From contig OX485804.1 in the NCBI GenBank assembly GCA_950295325.1, positions 57,536,001 to 57,600,000 of the forward strand: a DNA stretch of 64,000 bases, given 5' to 3'. Of this stretch, positions 34,761 to 46,071 are shown piece by piece (within the stretch, counting starts at the first letter, position 1; each line of letters opens with the position of its first letter). The notes beneath the pieces were generated by a model. The model was given only the letters and a program-made list of their open reading frames with translations, was not told where the DNA came from and ran no database searches. The stretch comes from Polytrichum commune (lineage: Eukaryota > Streptophyta > Polytrichopsida > Polytrichales > Polytrichaceae). Made by a program: the position numbers and the translations under genes.

Positions 34761-35778
34761 GTATTTTGGAATCCTGTAGATTGGTGTGAAAATTGTCTTT
34801 ACAACTTCTAGTTAGTATCACTAGGATGTGTACCAGAAAATTGATGTGTACTAGGATGTGGAACCGTGACCTTGTTGCTTCTTGTGAGATCAATAGGGTG
34901 TCAATACCGCCGACCAAATCCTCTTCGCCTGGGGTCGGTATAAGATTCAAACGTGTAGACGGGTTGAAGAAATAATTCGGTTACGATCTCTTATAATGTT
35001 CTACGATGTGTCTGGTTCTGGTTGTTGTTGTTGCACAGATGTGAATCTAATTTGGTGGTGGTGATGAATGATGATGATGTTCCCAGAGTACTCATTTTCT
35101 GTTGCTCATGTGTCTTGTAGAGTAACAAGCTTCTGGAATGCCGAGTGAAACTTCTAAAAGCAACGGCTCTTAGATCACCCAATTCATTTCATCGAAGCAG
35201 GCTTCTTAGGAAATGGTGATGGTTCTACTTTTCAGGCCCCGGTTTGGAGTTCGAACCTTAGCTAGAAACTGTGTGGCGTCGAAGGCATAATAATTATATG
35301 TCAATCATCATGTGTCGATCGAACTCAGGAGTCATCACACCAGGCCATTCTTTTCAGAATCTAAGCAGAAATCTCCTTATTCCACAAATTCTCCTCGAAT
35401 CACAGCTTATGCAGCTAGATTAGTACATGGATAGAAGATAGCGTTCTTGAGCTCTACTTTCTACTTTTCTCCAACCTCACACTCCTGCAAGAACCTCTCC
35501 TTGAAACCGGACTATGTGTGTAGATTAACTCCAAAATCCTCTTCGATTCCTCACGTGAGCAGGAACTAGGGTTAGGTTGCTCCTGGACAGCATTCTTTCA
35601 CATGGCGATTACAATCCACACACGGAATATACCTTGTTTTGGTAGAGGGAATCGGAGCGAGGTGAACAGCTGCAGGTGGTAACACACAGGGTTGCTTGAA
35701 TTTCAGCGAGCAGTTCTCGACTCGACTCGGGGATCCGGGTGGAGTTCCACAGGGATGGATTGGAGGTTGGGAAAGAGG
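34761..35778 (+). promoter_or_regulatory. Presumed 5' flank of GLOX
   Basis: This is the 1 kb before the GLOX start. No definite TATA box or transcription start can be assigned by eye and short ORFs are not coding. The 178-codon ORF at 35,572-36,108 on the other strand is antisense to GLOX exon 1 and is a shadow. Confidence 0.25.
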
Positions 35779-38700
35779 ATGAAAATGTTGAGCAATTGGT
35801 GGATGGGGTTGAAATCTGCGTTGATGATCCTGGCTGCGGTAGCTGTGGTGACGGGATTGCGAGGAGTGCAGGGACAGGATTTGGGAAGCTGGCAGTTGCT
35901 GTTGAACAACTCGGGGATTGCTTCCATGCACACGGCGCTTACCCATTACAACACTTTTGTGCTCCTGGACAGGACCAACATCGGCGCCTCCCAAATTGCG
36001 CTCGCAGGTTAGTACTAAATTCCCTAATCCTCTCACTGCCAATTCCTTCCCTCCAAGTTGTGCATCAATGTGCGAGATGTTTTCTACAAATGAGGCACTG
36101 AGAACCAATCTTCTGTGATCAGTTCTCGGTTCATTTAACCATGTGATTCACAACTGGGAACTTGGCACTGAGATGCTTGAGAAATGGAAGGCAAGCGTTA
36201 GGTTAGGTAGGTTAGTCAGAGGACTGAGTTGGAAGGCGATTGTGTTGGGTGCACACGAATACGAGATCAACCTTCAACCTTCTTCGAGACGATTTCTCCT
36301 TCGCACTAGTGCAGTCACAAGTTTTCACTTGGAACGAACCATGTGGTTCGGGAATGCTTTCCCTAATCTTCATGGATCCTTGCTGCATTTCCTCCAAGTT
36401 GTGTATCGATGTGTGAGATGGGTATTTAAGAAAACATTTGGGGATGGAAAAAGCAAACTCCTTTTGGCCGTTGGTTCATTTAACCTTGTGATTCACCATG
36501 GGAGGCATGCATCGACACTCACAGCATGTGATCGTGAACCAACATGTGTGTATAATTGTACTTACATGCTTGAGATTGGAAGGTGGCCTTCAAGTAGGTT
36601 GCACAAATGCTTACACTACTAGCACATGAGTCCTAAGCACATGCCGCGTTGTGTGCAATTGAAATTTTGTAGATGTAATGTTATGCTAGATTTACGAAAT
36701 TCCGGTGGTCTTGGACTCATGTATTAGTAGTGCTAAGAATGGAAAGCAATTGTTTGCACACATGTAAGCGAGCAACCTTCTTCAAGGGGACGAGTTCTTG
36801 TAAATTTGCTCGAGTCATGTGACCAGAAAATGCTTTCAAATCCCCTTTCAAATCCAAAGGGTCCTTGTTGCAACTCCAAGTTGTGCAAAATTAGACATGA
36901 TGTATCTAGGTTGATCATCACATGGACATTTTTTCTAGGTCGGGTGCATGAGAAAATAATCCCCTCCACTTTGAAAGCACGGTTAAGTGGGTTCTATCAA
37001 GTAGATTACACAAGGGGGCCTTGAACATGAGATGGGTTTTCTTTTGTATGAGGGGCACTAGACGCTATCACTCGTCAATTCATCAAACCAAGTGAGCCAT
37101 AAGGAAGAAGCGCCACCACTTGCGAGTTGACTTGAACCGACATATGGACAGTTGTCTATAATGAGTAGGGTAAATGACTCTCAAGTAAGATAACCACACC
37201 AACATCTAGATACTTGAGAAAATTGAAGGCGTTTTGTGTGCACATATGTAAGAGATTGACCTTCTTCAAGAGAGCTCCTCCTTGCACAAAGTGCAATCAC
37301 AACTTTGCACTTGAATTGTGTGGACAAGGTTTACTTCACTTTGCCATGACATGGATGTATTCCTTTCCATTTTTTAAACCTTTTTGGGATGGGAGAGGGG
37401 TACAAGTGCTAATGAATCAAGTTTGGATAGGGAACCCAACAAACACGTATCAAGGCTGATCAGCAAATTTAAGAGATTTTCTTGGTCTTAGTCTAGTGCT
37501 TGGGGAAATCCGCTTCACGTTCAAAGCACTCCTAAATTAACTCCCAAGCTCTGTCAAGTAGCGCATGCATGTGCTGCCTTGGTTTTGGGGTCCTATCTCC
37601 ATGTCATTGGCACCCTAGCTTTACTTTTGGACCTAGTCCACAGGAAGTCAGAGGACACGTAACTCACCAATCAATCGACCCTGCATTTAAAAGCCACCTA
37701 CCTACCCTAGAATCTCATCCTTTTGAAATTTATTTTGTCCTCTTCCTGTAACTCCAGGGTCCTTTACCTTTGCACTTTCCCATTTCTTCATCTTTCTGGT
37801 CACAAGAAGCCGCTCGTCTGGCGTTTAGATTGTTCAAATGCATCTACTAATGCAGTGGCTATGGTTTGTTTTCTTTTCGTGTGGGTTTAATCACTTTTCG
37901 AATTAGGCCCAACCCGAGAGTTCCACTAGTAGATTTTCCTTCAGAATGGATACATTTAAGGAAATTTACTTCCAACTTGTCACATTGACAGGTTACCACA
38001 CCAGTCGTCAGTAGGCCGCTGGCTAAAACAACTGTGAAAAAATCGTGGCCATTTATATGAGAGTTAATATTCACAGTTGGAAAGCTCAGTGATTTGCACA
38101 TTGTTGGCATACCATTTATGTCCCTCAACATATGATACATGAGCGCAATCATTTGAGGAAATCACTGACAACCCATGATGCGAGACTCATCATCCGAGCT
38201 GAGGTGGAGTTAATGCAAGACATGTGAGCTAGTGTCTGTGTCTTCCATGCAGTTGTTTTATTGTTGAGAAAAGTTCTATATATTTATTTACCCTTAATTT
38301 TTAAATTATTATTTTTTGCTTGGGTGAACCATCATCTTCCAGGGGGTGCTTGCCGCGATAGCAATGACTTGGTCTTGAAGCACGATTGCACTGCCCATTC
38401 GGTTTTATTTGATCCAAGTACCAACACAGTGCGACCCCTCACCATTCTGACTGACACTTGGTGCTCCTCCGGTCAATTTGAGGCTGATGGAACCCTCCTT
38501 CAAACTGGTGGGGACTATGAGGGTGTTCGGAAAGTCAGGTACTCATTTTGCATCCACCACTTTCAACGCAACAAATTATTGTGTTATCTGGGTCATTTCA
38601 CACAACATTGCACATGGGGGTGGCCTGACTGTATCTTTGTTCTCTGCTGAGGTAGATAGGTTCCTTAAATGGTTACTTTTTCCATCCAAACCCACTTCTC

Positions 38701-41700
38701 CTGGAATATGAATCACGCAATTAGTACGAGATGGTTAACATATCTAAATCAAGGTTGTAGCCACTTTTTTCATAATTTTCGGAGCTTGAATGAATTTCTT
38801 GTTCATTATCAAAGTAAAAATTCTCTCCTGCTCATTAAATGATCATATAGGTTCCTCCCAATTATGTTGAATATTGAACCTAGGATGGTTATCTTATTTC
38901 TAAACACGCAATCTAATCTCTTTAAAGCACAAGTCTATTTTTGTATCCGTACTTGGAGCCACACCAAACCCACCTACCACTCAAATATAGGTGTCCAATG
39001 AAGATAAGTAACCCAATTAGGCACATCAGCAATATGGAAAAAATCTTGAAAATAATTTTTAAAAACTCAAAATTCTTGCTAAGATATCACATGGTTCCAA
39101 AGTAGTGATGGGTTCGGAAAGTTGGGTAATCATACTACATCCAAAAGCTTTCGACCTCAATTGGGGCTAGTCCTGGGCCAATTCAAAGAAAAATTTGTGA
39201 GGCCCAAACACACTTCTGTCCTCTGCCAAATCAGCAACATGCAAATGTTGAAAATTTAATTTAATTTAATTTAATTAATTAATTAAAATCTTTAAAAAAT
39301 CTAAATTCGTGCCAAGATATCTTGTGGTTTTTTTTTATTGACTCAAATGTAGTAGTCTCCATCTCTGAAGGTTTCCATAAAGTCAAATATGACAATAGGC
39401 CTGCAAAGTCTAAGTGTGCACCTACCGAGTGCTGAAGGATGTTAGTGTGATCTTTCATGGAATATAGATAATGCATCTCGCTTCCAAATACAACAAGGTC
39501 AAAGATTTCAAAGATTTTGTTTACATTGTTGTGAGCAAAATGACCTATGCATCTGTACACAAATACACATCTTACTCATTAATGCCCTCACCCTCGTTCC
39601 CAAAAGTTAATCTCCACGGGTATCAAGTTTTCTCTACAAGTGTGCCTTATAGTTTGCAACAAAAGCCATTGTTGTAGTCTCGCCTCTTCAAGGCAGAGCA
39701 TTTTCTTTATTTTAATTCACACGACCCAAGAGTAGGTTAGGGCATAGGTGGGTCGCACAATACTGTGACAGACTTTTGGTCATGCCCATTCATCTCTCAT
39801 TTAACCAATCAAAATGGGAGTACGGCAGACGTGGGTTATTTGGATACTTTTCTCTCTGCACCCACTTCTCGTAGGATATGAAACACTAGTGCAAGACAAT
39901 TAACAAAATCCATATCATGTCCGTAGCCGTTTGCTTCATAACTGTTGGAGCTCATATGAATATTTCATTTACTATCAAAGTGCGGATTCTCATGTTCATT
40001 AAGTGGTCATATAGGTCCCTCAATCATGTTGATTATTGAGCATGGAATAATTATCAAAATCTAATCATAACTTTATCCAATCTCTTTTGAACACATGTCT
40101 TTTGATGTCCTTCTTAAATCTAGACCTAACCACTTACCACTCAAATATAGGTGTTCAAATAATTGCTATGTTGGAATTAGGCACATCTACCTGATCTTAA
40201 GTAAGTTCGTACTCATTCATTTTAATCCCAGAAACTGGACCAGCTGGGTCCTTTAGGACAACAGTGAAAATCAAAGTCCTGAAATGCCCAGGATGTGGAC
40301 ACTTGTAACTGGAATCGCAGTGATTCTTAGCCTTGAGACGACCCCTGTGTTGATTTGTTTGCAAGTCTCGAAATACAATGCATGCAATCGAACTATAATG
40401 AATGCCAATCACGGTTCCAAGGTTGGCATGATCGTCTGTTTCTGCAACAGAACGCCATTGTTGATTGATTTTTAATGTTTTTAACATTTTAAGGGTTTTT
40501 TGTTTTGTTTTTGTTTCTGTAAACAGGACATTTACACCATGCCCTGCGAATGGAACTTGCGATTGGGTGGAGTCCACAACGTTACAGCTTCAAGCTGGGC
40601 GTTGGTACGCCACGAATCAGCTTCTTTCTGACGGCACCCAAATTATCATCGGCGGCAGGTCGGCATTCAACTTGGAATACATGCCGGCAACCTCGTCTGG
40701 AGTCGTCTACTTCCCGTTCCTCAATCAAACGAACGACGCGGAAACTGATAACCTCTACCCATATGTGCACCTCCTTCCCGATGGAACCCTCTACATCTTC
40801 GCAAACCAAGACTCGATCCAATACAATTATCAGACAAACACGGTCGTGAAAACGTTCCCTCAACTCCTCGACACGCCGCGGAATTACCCCGCCGCCGGGT
40901 CGTCCGTCATGCTACCTCTTTTGGCCGCGAATCAGTACTCGGTCGTCGAAATTCTAATCTGTGGAGGCTCACAAGCTGGAGCCTACCTTAACCCCGCCGC
41001 CCAACTGGCTTGCGTGGCCACTTGTGGGAGGATGACTGTCACAGATGCAAACCCATTTTGGAGCATGGAGACAATGCCTATTCCAAGGTGCATGGGTGAC
41101 ATGATCATACTCCCAACAAGGGACGTGATTATCATCAACGGCGCTCAACAAGGTACAAAGTTCTCCGTGATGTCAAATTTTGTTCAAATAGATGGTTTCA
41201 CTCCTACTGTGTAGTTGCAAATCTCGTTTAGCGATTTGACATCGTATGTTCAGTATGAGCCCTACGCAACCATCCTACATCGGTGAAAGAACAATGCAAA
41301 CTTACCACGGTGGTAGATTTGCAGATTTTCCAGTGACGTACGACAAGTTTTCTAGCGATGCAGGGTTCATATGCTTGCAGTCGTTGTTGTTTGAGTTTCA
41401 TTTTTTTCATACCATTCATCGTGCTTTATGATGAAGTTTGTTCACTTGTAGAGGGGTGGTGGAGACCTTGCATTTAAACATGTGGCACTTTACTCCCATC
41501 ACTCGCAAATTTGCATCACAAGTCTTCAGTATCATTCACAGTGGTCCAACCAAGCGATTTTGATGATGTGTATAACCTTGATTGGATATAAGAAAAATTA
41601 TCACCTCTAATTGATGACCTTACCATGACTTGACCATTACATATGGTAATGGACACATTAGTTGTAGTAGGCACCCAATACCTAATTTATATGTGAGAAG

Positions 41701-43053
41701 TGTGGAGTTCATGAAATTTACCCAGGTTTTTGTGGTTGCAGGATCGCAAGGGTGGGGAAATGCACTTAACCCTGCATTCAGTCCAGTTTTATATAGCACA
41801 TATGCAGCCGCTGGTGCCCGTTTCACAACTCTGGCACCTACAACTATCGCTCGCATGTACCACTCCACAGCAAACTTAATGCAGGTGAGTTTTTTTTTTT
41901 TTGGGGGGGGGGGGGGGTTAAGCTTTCACCTTCGTAAATCAATCCATTGTGTAACAGACCATGTACCATGTAATTGATTCAAAAAAATAGCTTCTATCAA
42001 AAAAAAATTAGCTGTAGCAAAACTGTCGGATGTAGTAAGTGAAACATTCACTTCAAGAAGTCAAATGAGCATCAATTATCAGTACGTCAGTTGCTCTAAA
42101 GAACCTAGTTAGGTCTTCTTCACATAATCATACACGCGAAGACCTAAAACAATACTGCCTAGTTGCAAATACTTCTGTACGAACTCCTTAAGTACTCATT
42201 TGAATCTACATTAGCTTCATAGCATTAGTGAGCCTTGTAAGGACGTTCCTGTACTATTTCAGCTTCAAGAAATTTTTTTCAAGAACCGATTTCCTTGTTT
42301 GCAAGCATTAGAAGCTTAGACAAGTGGCAAGCTCTCCTTAGTCGATACCTCATTGCTGCCTATCTTTGGACACACTCCAAGGATCATGTGGTCTTACCAT
42401 TAGTTCTCTTCTAATCTATGGATTTTTCAAGTTTTTAATTGTTGGATTCTAAATCCAAATTTGTATATAGATTTTATAACCATCTAGTCGAAGAGAATTA
42501 ATTATAAGACCACGTAATCCCCTTGATGACACAAAGCCTAAGATTTATTCCATGTGTGCCAGATTCCATTAATGTGATATGTTGTGTGCTCTCAACTTCT
42601 ATGCAGGACGGTCGGATATTTTTGGCAGGCAGTAATCCTCACCAGTTCTACGTGTTTGACTCAGAGTTCCCGACCGAGTTACGACTTGAAAGCTACTCAC
42701 CCCCTTACATGAGTGCTACCCAAGACGTGTTACGACCTACTATTACCATCTACCCAAGCCAAATCACCTATAGCTCTCCATTTACCGTGACCATCAGCAC
42801 TCCCACAGTCTTGACCACTATTGTAGAATTGAACCTAGTGAATGCCCCATTTGCCACCCATTCCTTCCAACAAGGCCAACGTCTCATAAACCTAAATGTT
42901 GCAGGCCCTGTTCAAGTTGCCCAAAGTAATGTATACCAAATTACTGCCACAGCCCCTCTAAGCCCAAACATAGCACCTCCATCCTATTACATGATGTTTG
43001 CGGTCAACCAAGGTATACCTAGCCAAGCTGTCTGGATGCAACTCTCATCCTAA
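35779..43053 (+). CDS. GLOX: Glyoxal oxidase-like radical copper oxidase, 5 exons, 546 aa
   Basis: Secreted aldehyde oxidase of the galactose oxidase/glyoxal oxidase family; it converts small aldehydes to acids with H2O2 release in the cell wall. Exons: 35779-36007, 38343-38538, 40527-41152, 41742-41884, 42607-43053, all GT-AG and phase-consistent (1,641 nt). Residues 1-32 are a signal peptide (hydrophobic ALMILAAVAVVTG, likely cut after VQG). Then come WQLLLNNSGIASMHTALT (conserved GLOX N-terminus), a seven-bladed propeller and a C-terminal DUF1929-like domain (from about 428). The cofactor set is complete: Cys117 (TDTWCSSG) for the Cys-Tyr link with Tyr169 (RWYAT), axial Tyr390 and His391 (RMYHS), and His483 (FATHS). 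The start chosen is the Met just before the signal peptide; upstream in-frame Met at 35,692 and 35,755 are possible. Length is normal for plant GLOX proteins. Confidence 0.93.
36614..36732. mobile_element. CACTA-end MITE in GLOX intron 1
   Basis: A 119-bp element with ends CACTACTAGCACATGAGTCC and ...GGACTCATGTATTAGTAGTG, i.e. terminal CACTA with 19-20 bp TIRs. Flanks TTA and CTA give an imperfect 3-bp TSD, as for the CACTA (CMC) group. The CACTACAAGCATATGAGTC repeats at about 3,718 and 28,853 look related. Confidence 0.6.
38690..39020 (+). repeat. R1 dispersed repeat in GLOX intron 2
   Basis: A long copy of R1, from the CCCACTTCTCCTGGAATATG motif through CACTCAAATATAGGTGTCCA. A second copy lies 1.16 kb downstream in the same intron. 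Confidence 0.55.
39850..40185 (+). repeat. Second R1 repeat in GLOX intron 2
   Basis: The same order of motifs as the previous copy (CCCACTTCTCGTAGGATATG to CACTCAAATATAGGTGTTCA). Two direct copies in one intron make it liable to unequal recombination. Confidence 0.55.
41890..41918 (+). repeat. T13-G16 tract at the start of GLOX intron 4
   Basis: Directly after the donor (CAG|GTGAG) the intron runs into 13 T and then 16 G. The G run could form a quadruplex in RNA next to the 5' splice site. Confidence 0.85.
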
Positions 43054-46000
43054 ACCAAATTGCTATGGACATGGAGATCAAGTGACAAACTTACTCTCCT
43101 CCTCCCCCTTGACACCTAAACATGTTGATGATCTTCCAATTTTCACGATTCTTGCAAATTTAGCAAGGCACATGAAAAAGCGCGCGCATGAAGCAATGAC
43201 AAATTAATTAAGACAAATGGAGCTTGTAATTAGTTTCACCAGGCCTTATTCCACATGGAGCAACTACCAATGATGATCTTGATGTGTATAAGACCCCCCC
43301 CCCCCCCAATGTCAGTTTGCAGGCGTGCCAACAACCAAATAACGGAGGAGAGATTCAAGCAGGTGAAGTTGATGAGTTATGTCCCATCTTTTTCTATGAG
43401 AGGAAATTAGGGACACTACTATTTAAAGTCCCAAGTGTACACACTTGAGAGCCCAATTAGTTGGAAGGATATTGCATTTGATCATCTCCATGTGCAAGTT
43501 AGTGTAGGTAGTTTATTCATAAGGTCGTTCTAACTTTGACCCTTTGTACTGAGAATCAGTGTGAGGGCATTTTCTAGAATATGTGTCATACTATGATATG
43601 GATTCCAGGGCCACAAATGAACCCAATAAAGTGCGATGGGTGATTCTTGTCACATGATCAATTGTTGTGCATAGATTGATTGATGCAAGGTATGTGGATG
43701 TTATTTGGTTCATTGTTCCATGTCTCCAACTTCTGCCGATGAGATCTACACAATGAATCTTGATCTACACACGAGCAAATCTATGATGAAACATCAATAA
43801 AAATCGGACCTTCTTGATTGAGTGATGGTTATTGGGAAGTGTATGTTTTCTTATTCCTCAATGGAATACAGAGGTCCTCCCAATTGTGTTCACTATCGAG
43901 TGTGGAGTTAAGGAAACTTGAAGACGTACTTCAATCTCTTTTTAATAAGTGTCTTTATGGTGTTTTGTTGTTTGATCCTCACCTAATCACACACTAATCA
44001 AAGAAAGGTGTCCGATTAAGAAAAGTATCCGAATAACACCCACATACCTTATGTGTGTGTGTGTGAGGTCTGCAACAGAAATTTCTGTTGCAACTCTGCA
44101 TCCCGTCTTCTACTCCTGGAATTGGAAGTGGAATTGAAAGACATCCTTGTGTTCAAATCAAGCCAGTCTTTTTGCAATTGGGATAATTTACAGTGCAGAA
44201 AGGTTTATGCCAACTGCTGTATGAGAACTGTGCGACTGCAAACCCTGCCCTTTCTGAGGGTTATAAGTCATCCCATATTACTTTTTGAAGTCAAGCTGTG
44301 AGTTTGAGTCCTATCTACAAGTTTGTATTGCAGGGCTTGAAAAGACATCTTCAGCTCTGCACCCATTTCTTGGAGGATATGAAGCCCACAGTTGAGTAGT
44401 GCAAGATGATTGGCAAATCCAAATTGTGGTCGTAGCCATTTTCCTCACAATGCTTGAAGCTTGTAGAACGTCTTATTCATTGTCAAAGCAAAGATTTTCT
44501 TTCTTATTAAATGATCATATAGATCCCCCCCAATTACATTGACTATTGAGCCTAAATTGGTCAGCAAGCATGTGGGCCAATCTCTTCTGATCACTCCAAT
44601 CCTGAACTCAACTCCAATTCTGAAACGAGTGACAACCTTTGTGATTTGCAATTGCGAACCGGATGAATCAATGCACGATCAGGTCAAACGACCAAAATTA
44701 GAATTGTTTGTGGAGTTGGAAGTGCCCAGAATAGGCCACATACCTTATAGTGGTGTATAGTGGACAAATGTGCGGGGTGGTTTGATGTCCACCAGTCAAC
44801 AGGATCTACCATAGCTTCTACAATTTTGAGTGCACCAAGTAACATAATAGGAGACTCATACACTACTCACACAAGGGCTTGCTGGCTCAAAATGGTGATC
44901 AAGAGGTATTTTATGTTCATCTCTCCTTGTTTTTGGCTGATGATGAACATTTCAAGTTGGCCACCATCAAATAAACTTCTTCAAATACGGGGTACGGTGA
45001 CCAATTTGAAATGGACACCAGTGGCCAGAAACAAGGCGAGACAAACATTAATTACCTGTTGGTCGCCATTTCAAGTTTGCAAGCCATCCTGTGAGTGGTC
45101 TTTGTCTTTGCAGTATGTGTTTGTATTGCATCCCAACCACTTAAAAACTATTGGCTCAATGCTGGCCGTTGCCAAGCTTAATTCCTGGCTCTCAATAGCA
45201 ACGGCCTAACTGGAGGCATTCCCAGCTCTTTGATCAACATGAAAGTCAACAACTGTCTGGAATCCCTGCGTCTGCTTTGAGTTCTATGCGGGAAGCCCCT
45301 CCCTCCATCGAAATGAAAGCAGAGGGACTTGCAAGAATCCAACTGGATACATTCTGAAGGATTTTTGACTGTATAGCAGAAAATACAATGAAAATACAAT
45401 TCAGCTATTTCTTCATCTACAATGTGCACACAAGGTACCTATTTATGTTTATCTTGGTGCATTGTGTGGCTCCAAACGTTAACCCACACTAACAAGACAT
45501 TTTAGCTTGCTTTATGAAATTTCCATAACAAATAAAATAGATCTCTCAGAATGGACTCAGTTTCCAGCTCATCAATATCTAGGTTTTGTGTTGCCTCAAA
45601 AGGTGAACATCAACAGCATGTTCCTAATGACAGGATTGTCCATAATCTGCAATAAAGAGATGTTTCACTTGCACATTTTTTTGGTTTAAGTTACTGGGTT
45701 GCACTGTATTGGCTTGCTTGAAATTAACGCATATACAAAAGAATTACCATCCGAGAAAAGACACCTTGGCGCCGAATCAATGTGGGATAATTGAATCAGG
45801 AAACTTGTTTCTTAGCAGCGCTACCTTGAATGTACAACACTAAATTGTTAGTTTCACAAAAGAGATGGGAGCCTATACATGCTTCACATCATTAAGTTCC
45901 CAAAGCTTTCTGCTCGATATACATACATATATATATATATACATAGCTATCTGGGAATTTTCCCATTGGCACCCTACTGAGAATGAACCAAATTGTAGGT

Positions 46001-46071
46001 TCAATGAGTCGGTGGAGGGATTATGTCTACAAATTAACATGAGGGAGAGGATACCACCTCAGTCAGCAACA
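43054..46071. other. Intergenic region between converging genes
   Basis: Holds the 3' flanks of both genes, a C14 run (43,294-43,307), R1 copies at about 43,855-44,046 and 44,340-44,600, a (TG)n at 44,052, an LRR scrap at about 45,190 and an (AT)n at 45,924-45,941. The segment 44,630-44,750 is shared with 26,640-26,810. No complete gene was found. Confidence 0.5.
45180..45250 (+). pseudogene. Leucine-rich repeat scrap (receptor-kinase-like)
   Basis: One frame reads LALNSNGLTGGIPSSLINMK, which fits one plant extracellular LRR repeat (LxLxxNxLTGxIPxxL). No second repeat, transmembrane segment or kinase was found nearby, and upstream frames are closed. It is most likely a fragment left from, or carried in from, an LRR receptor kinase gene. 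Confidence 0.4.

Noticed and set aside
35572-36108. 178-codon minus-strand ORF
   Set aside because: Antisense shadow of GLOX exon 1 and its flank; no recognisable protein.
36143-36622. 159-codon plus-strand ORF
   Set aside because: Lies in GLOX intron 1, in repeat sequence shared with 6,240-7,510 and 37,070-37,460.
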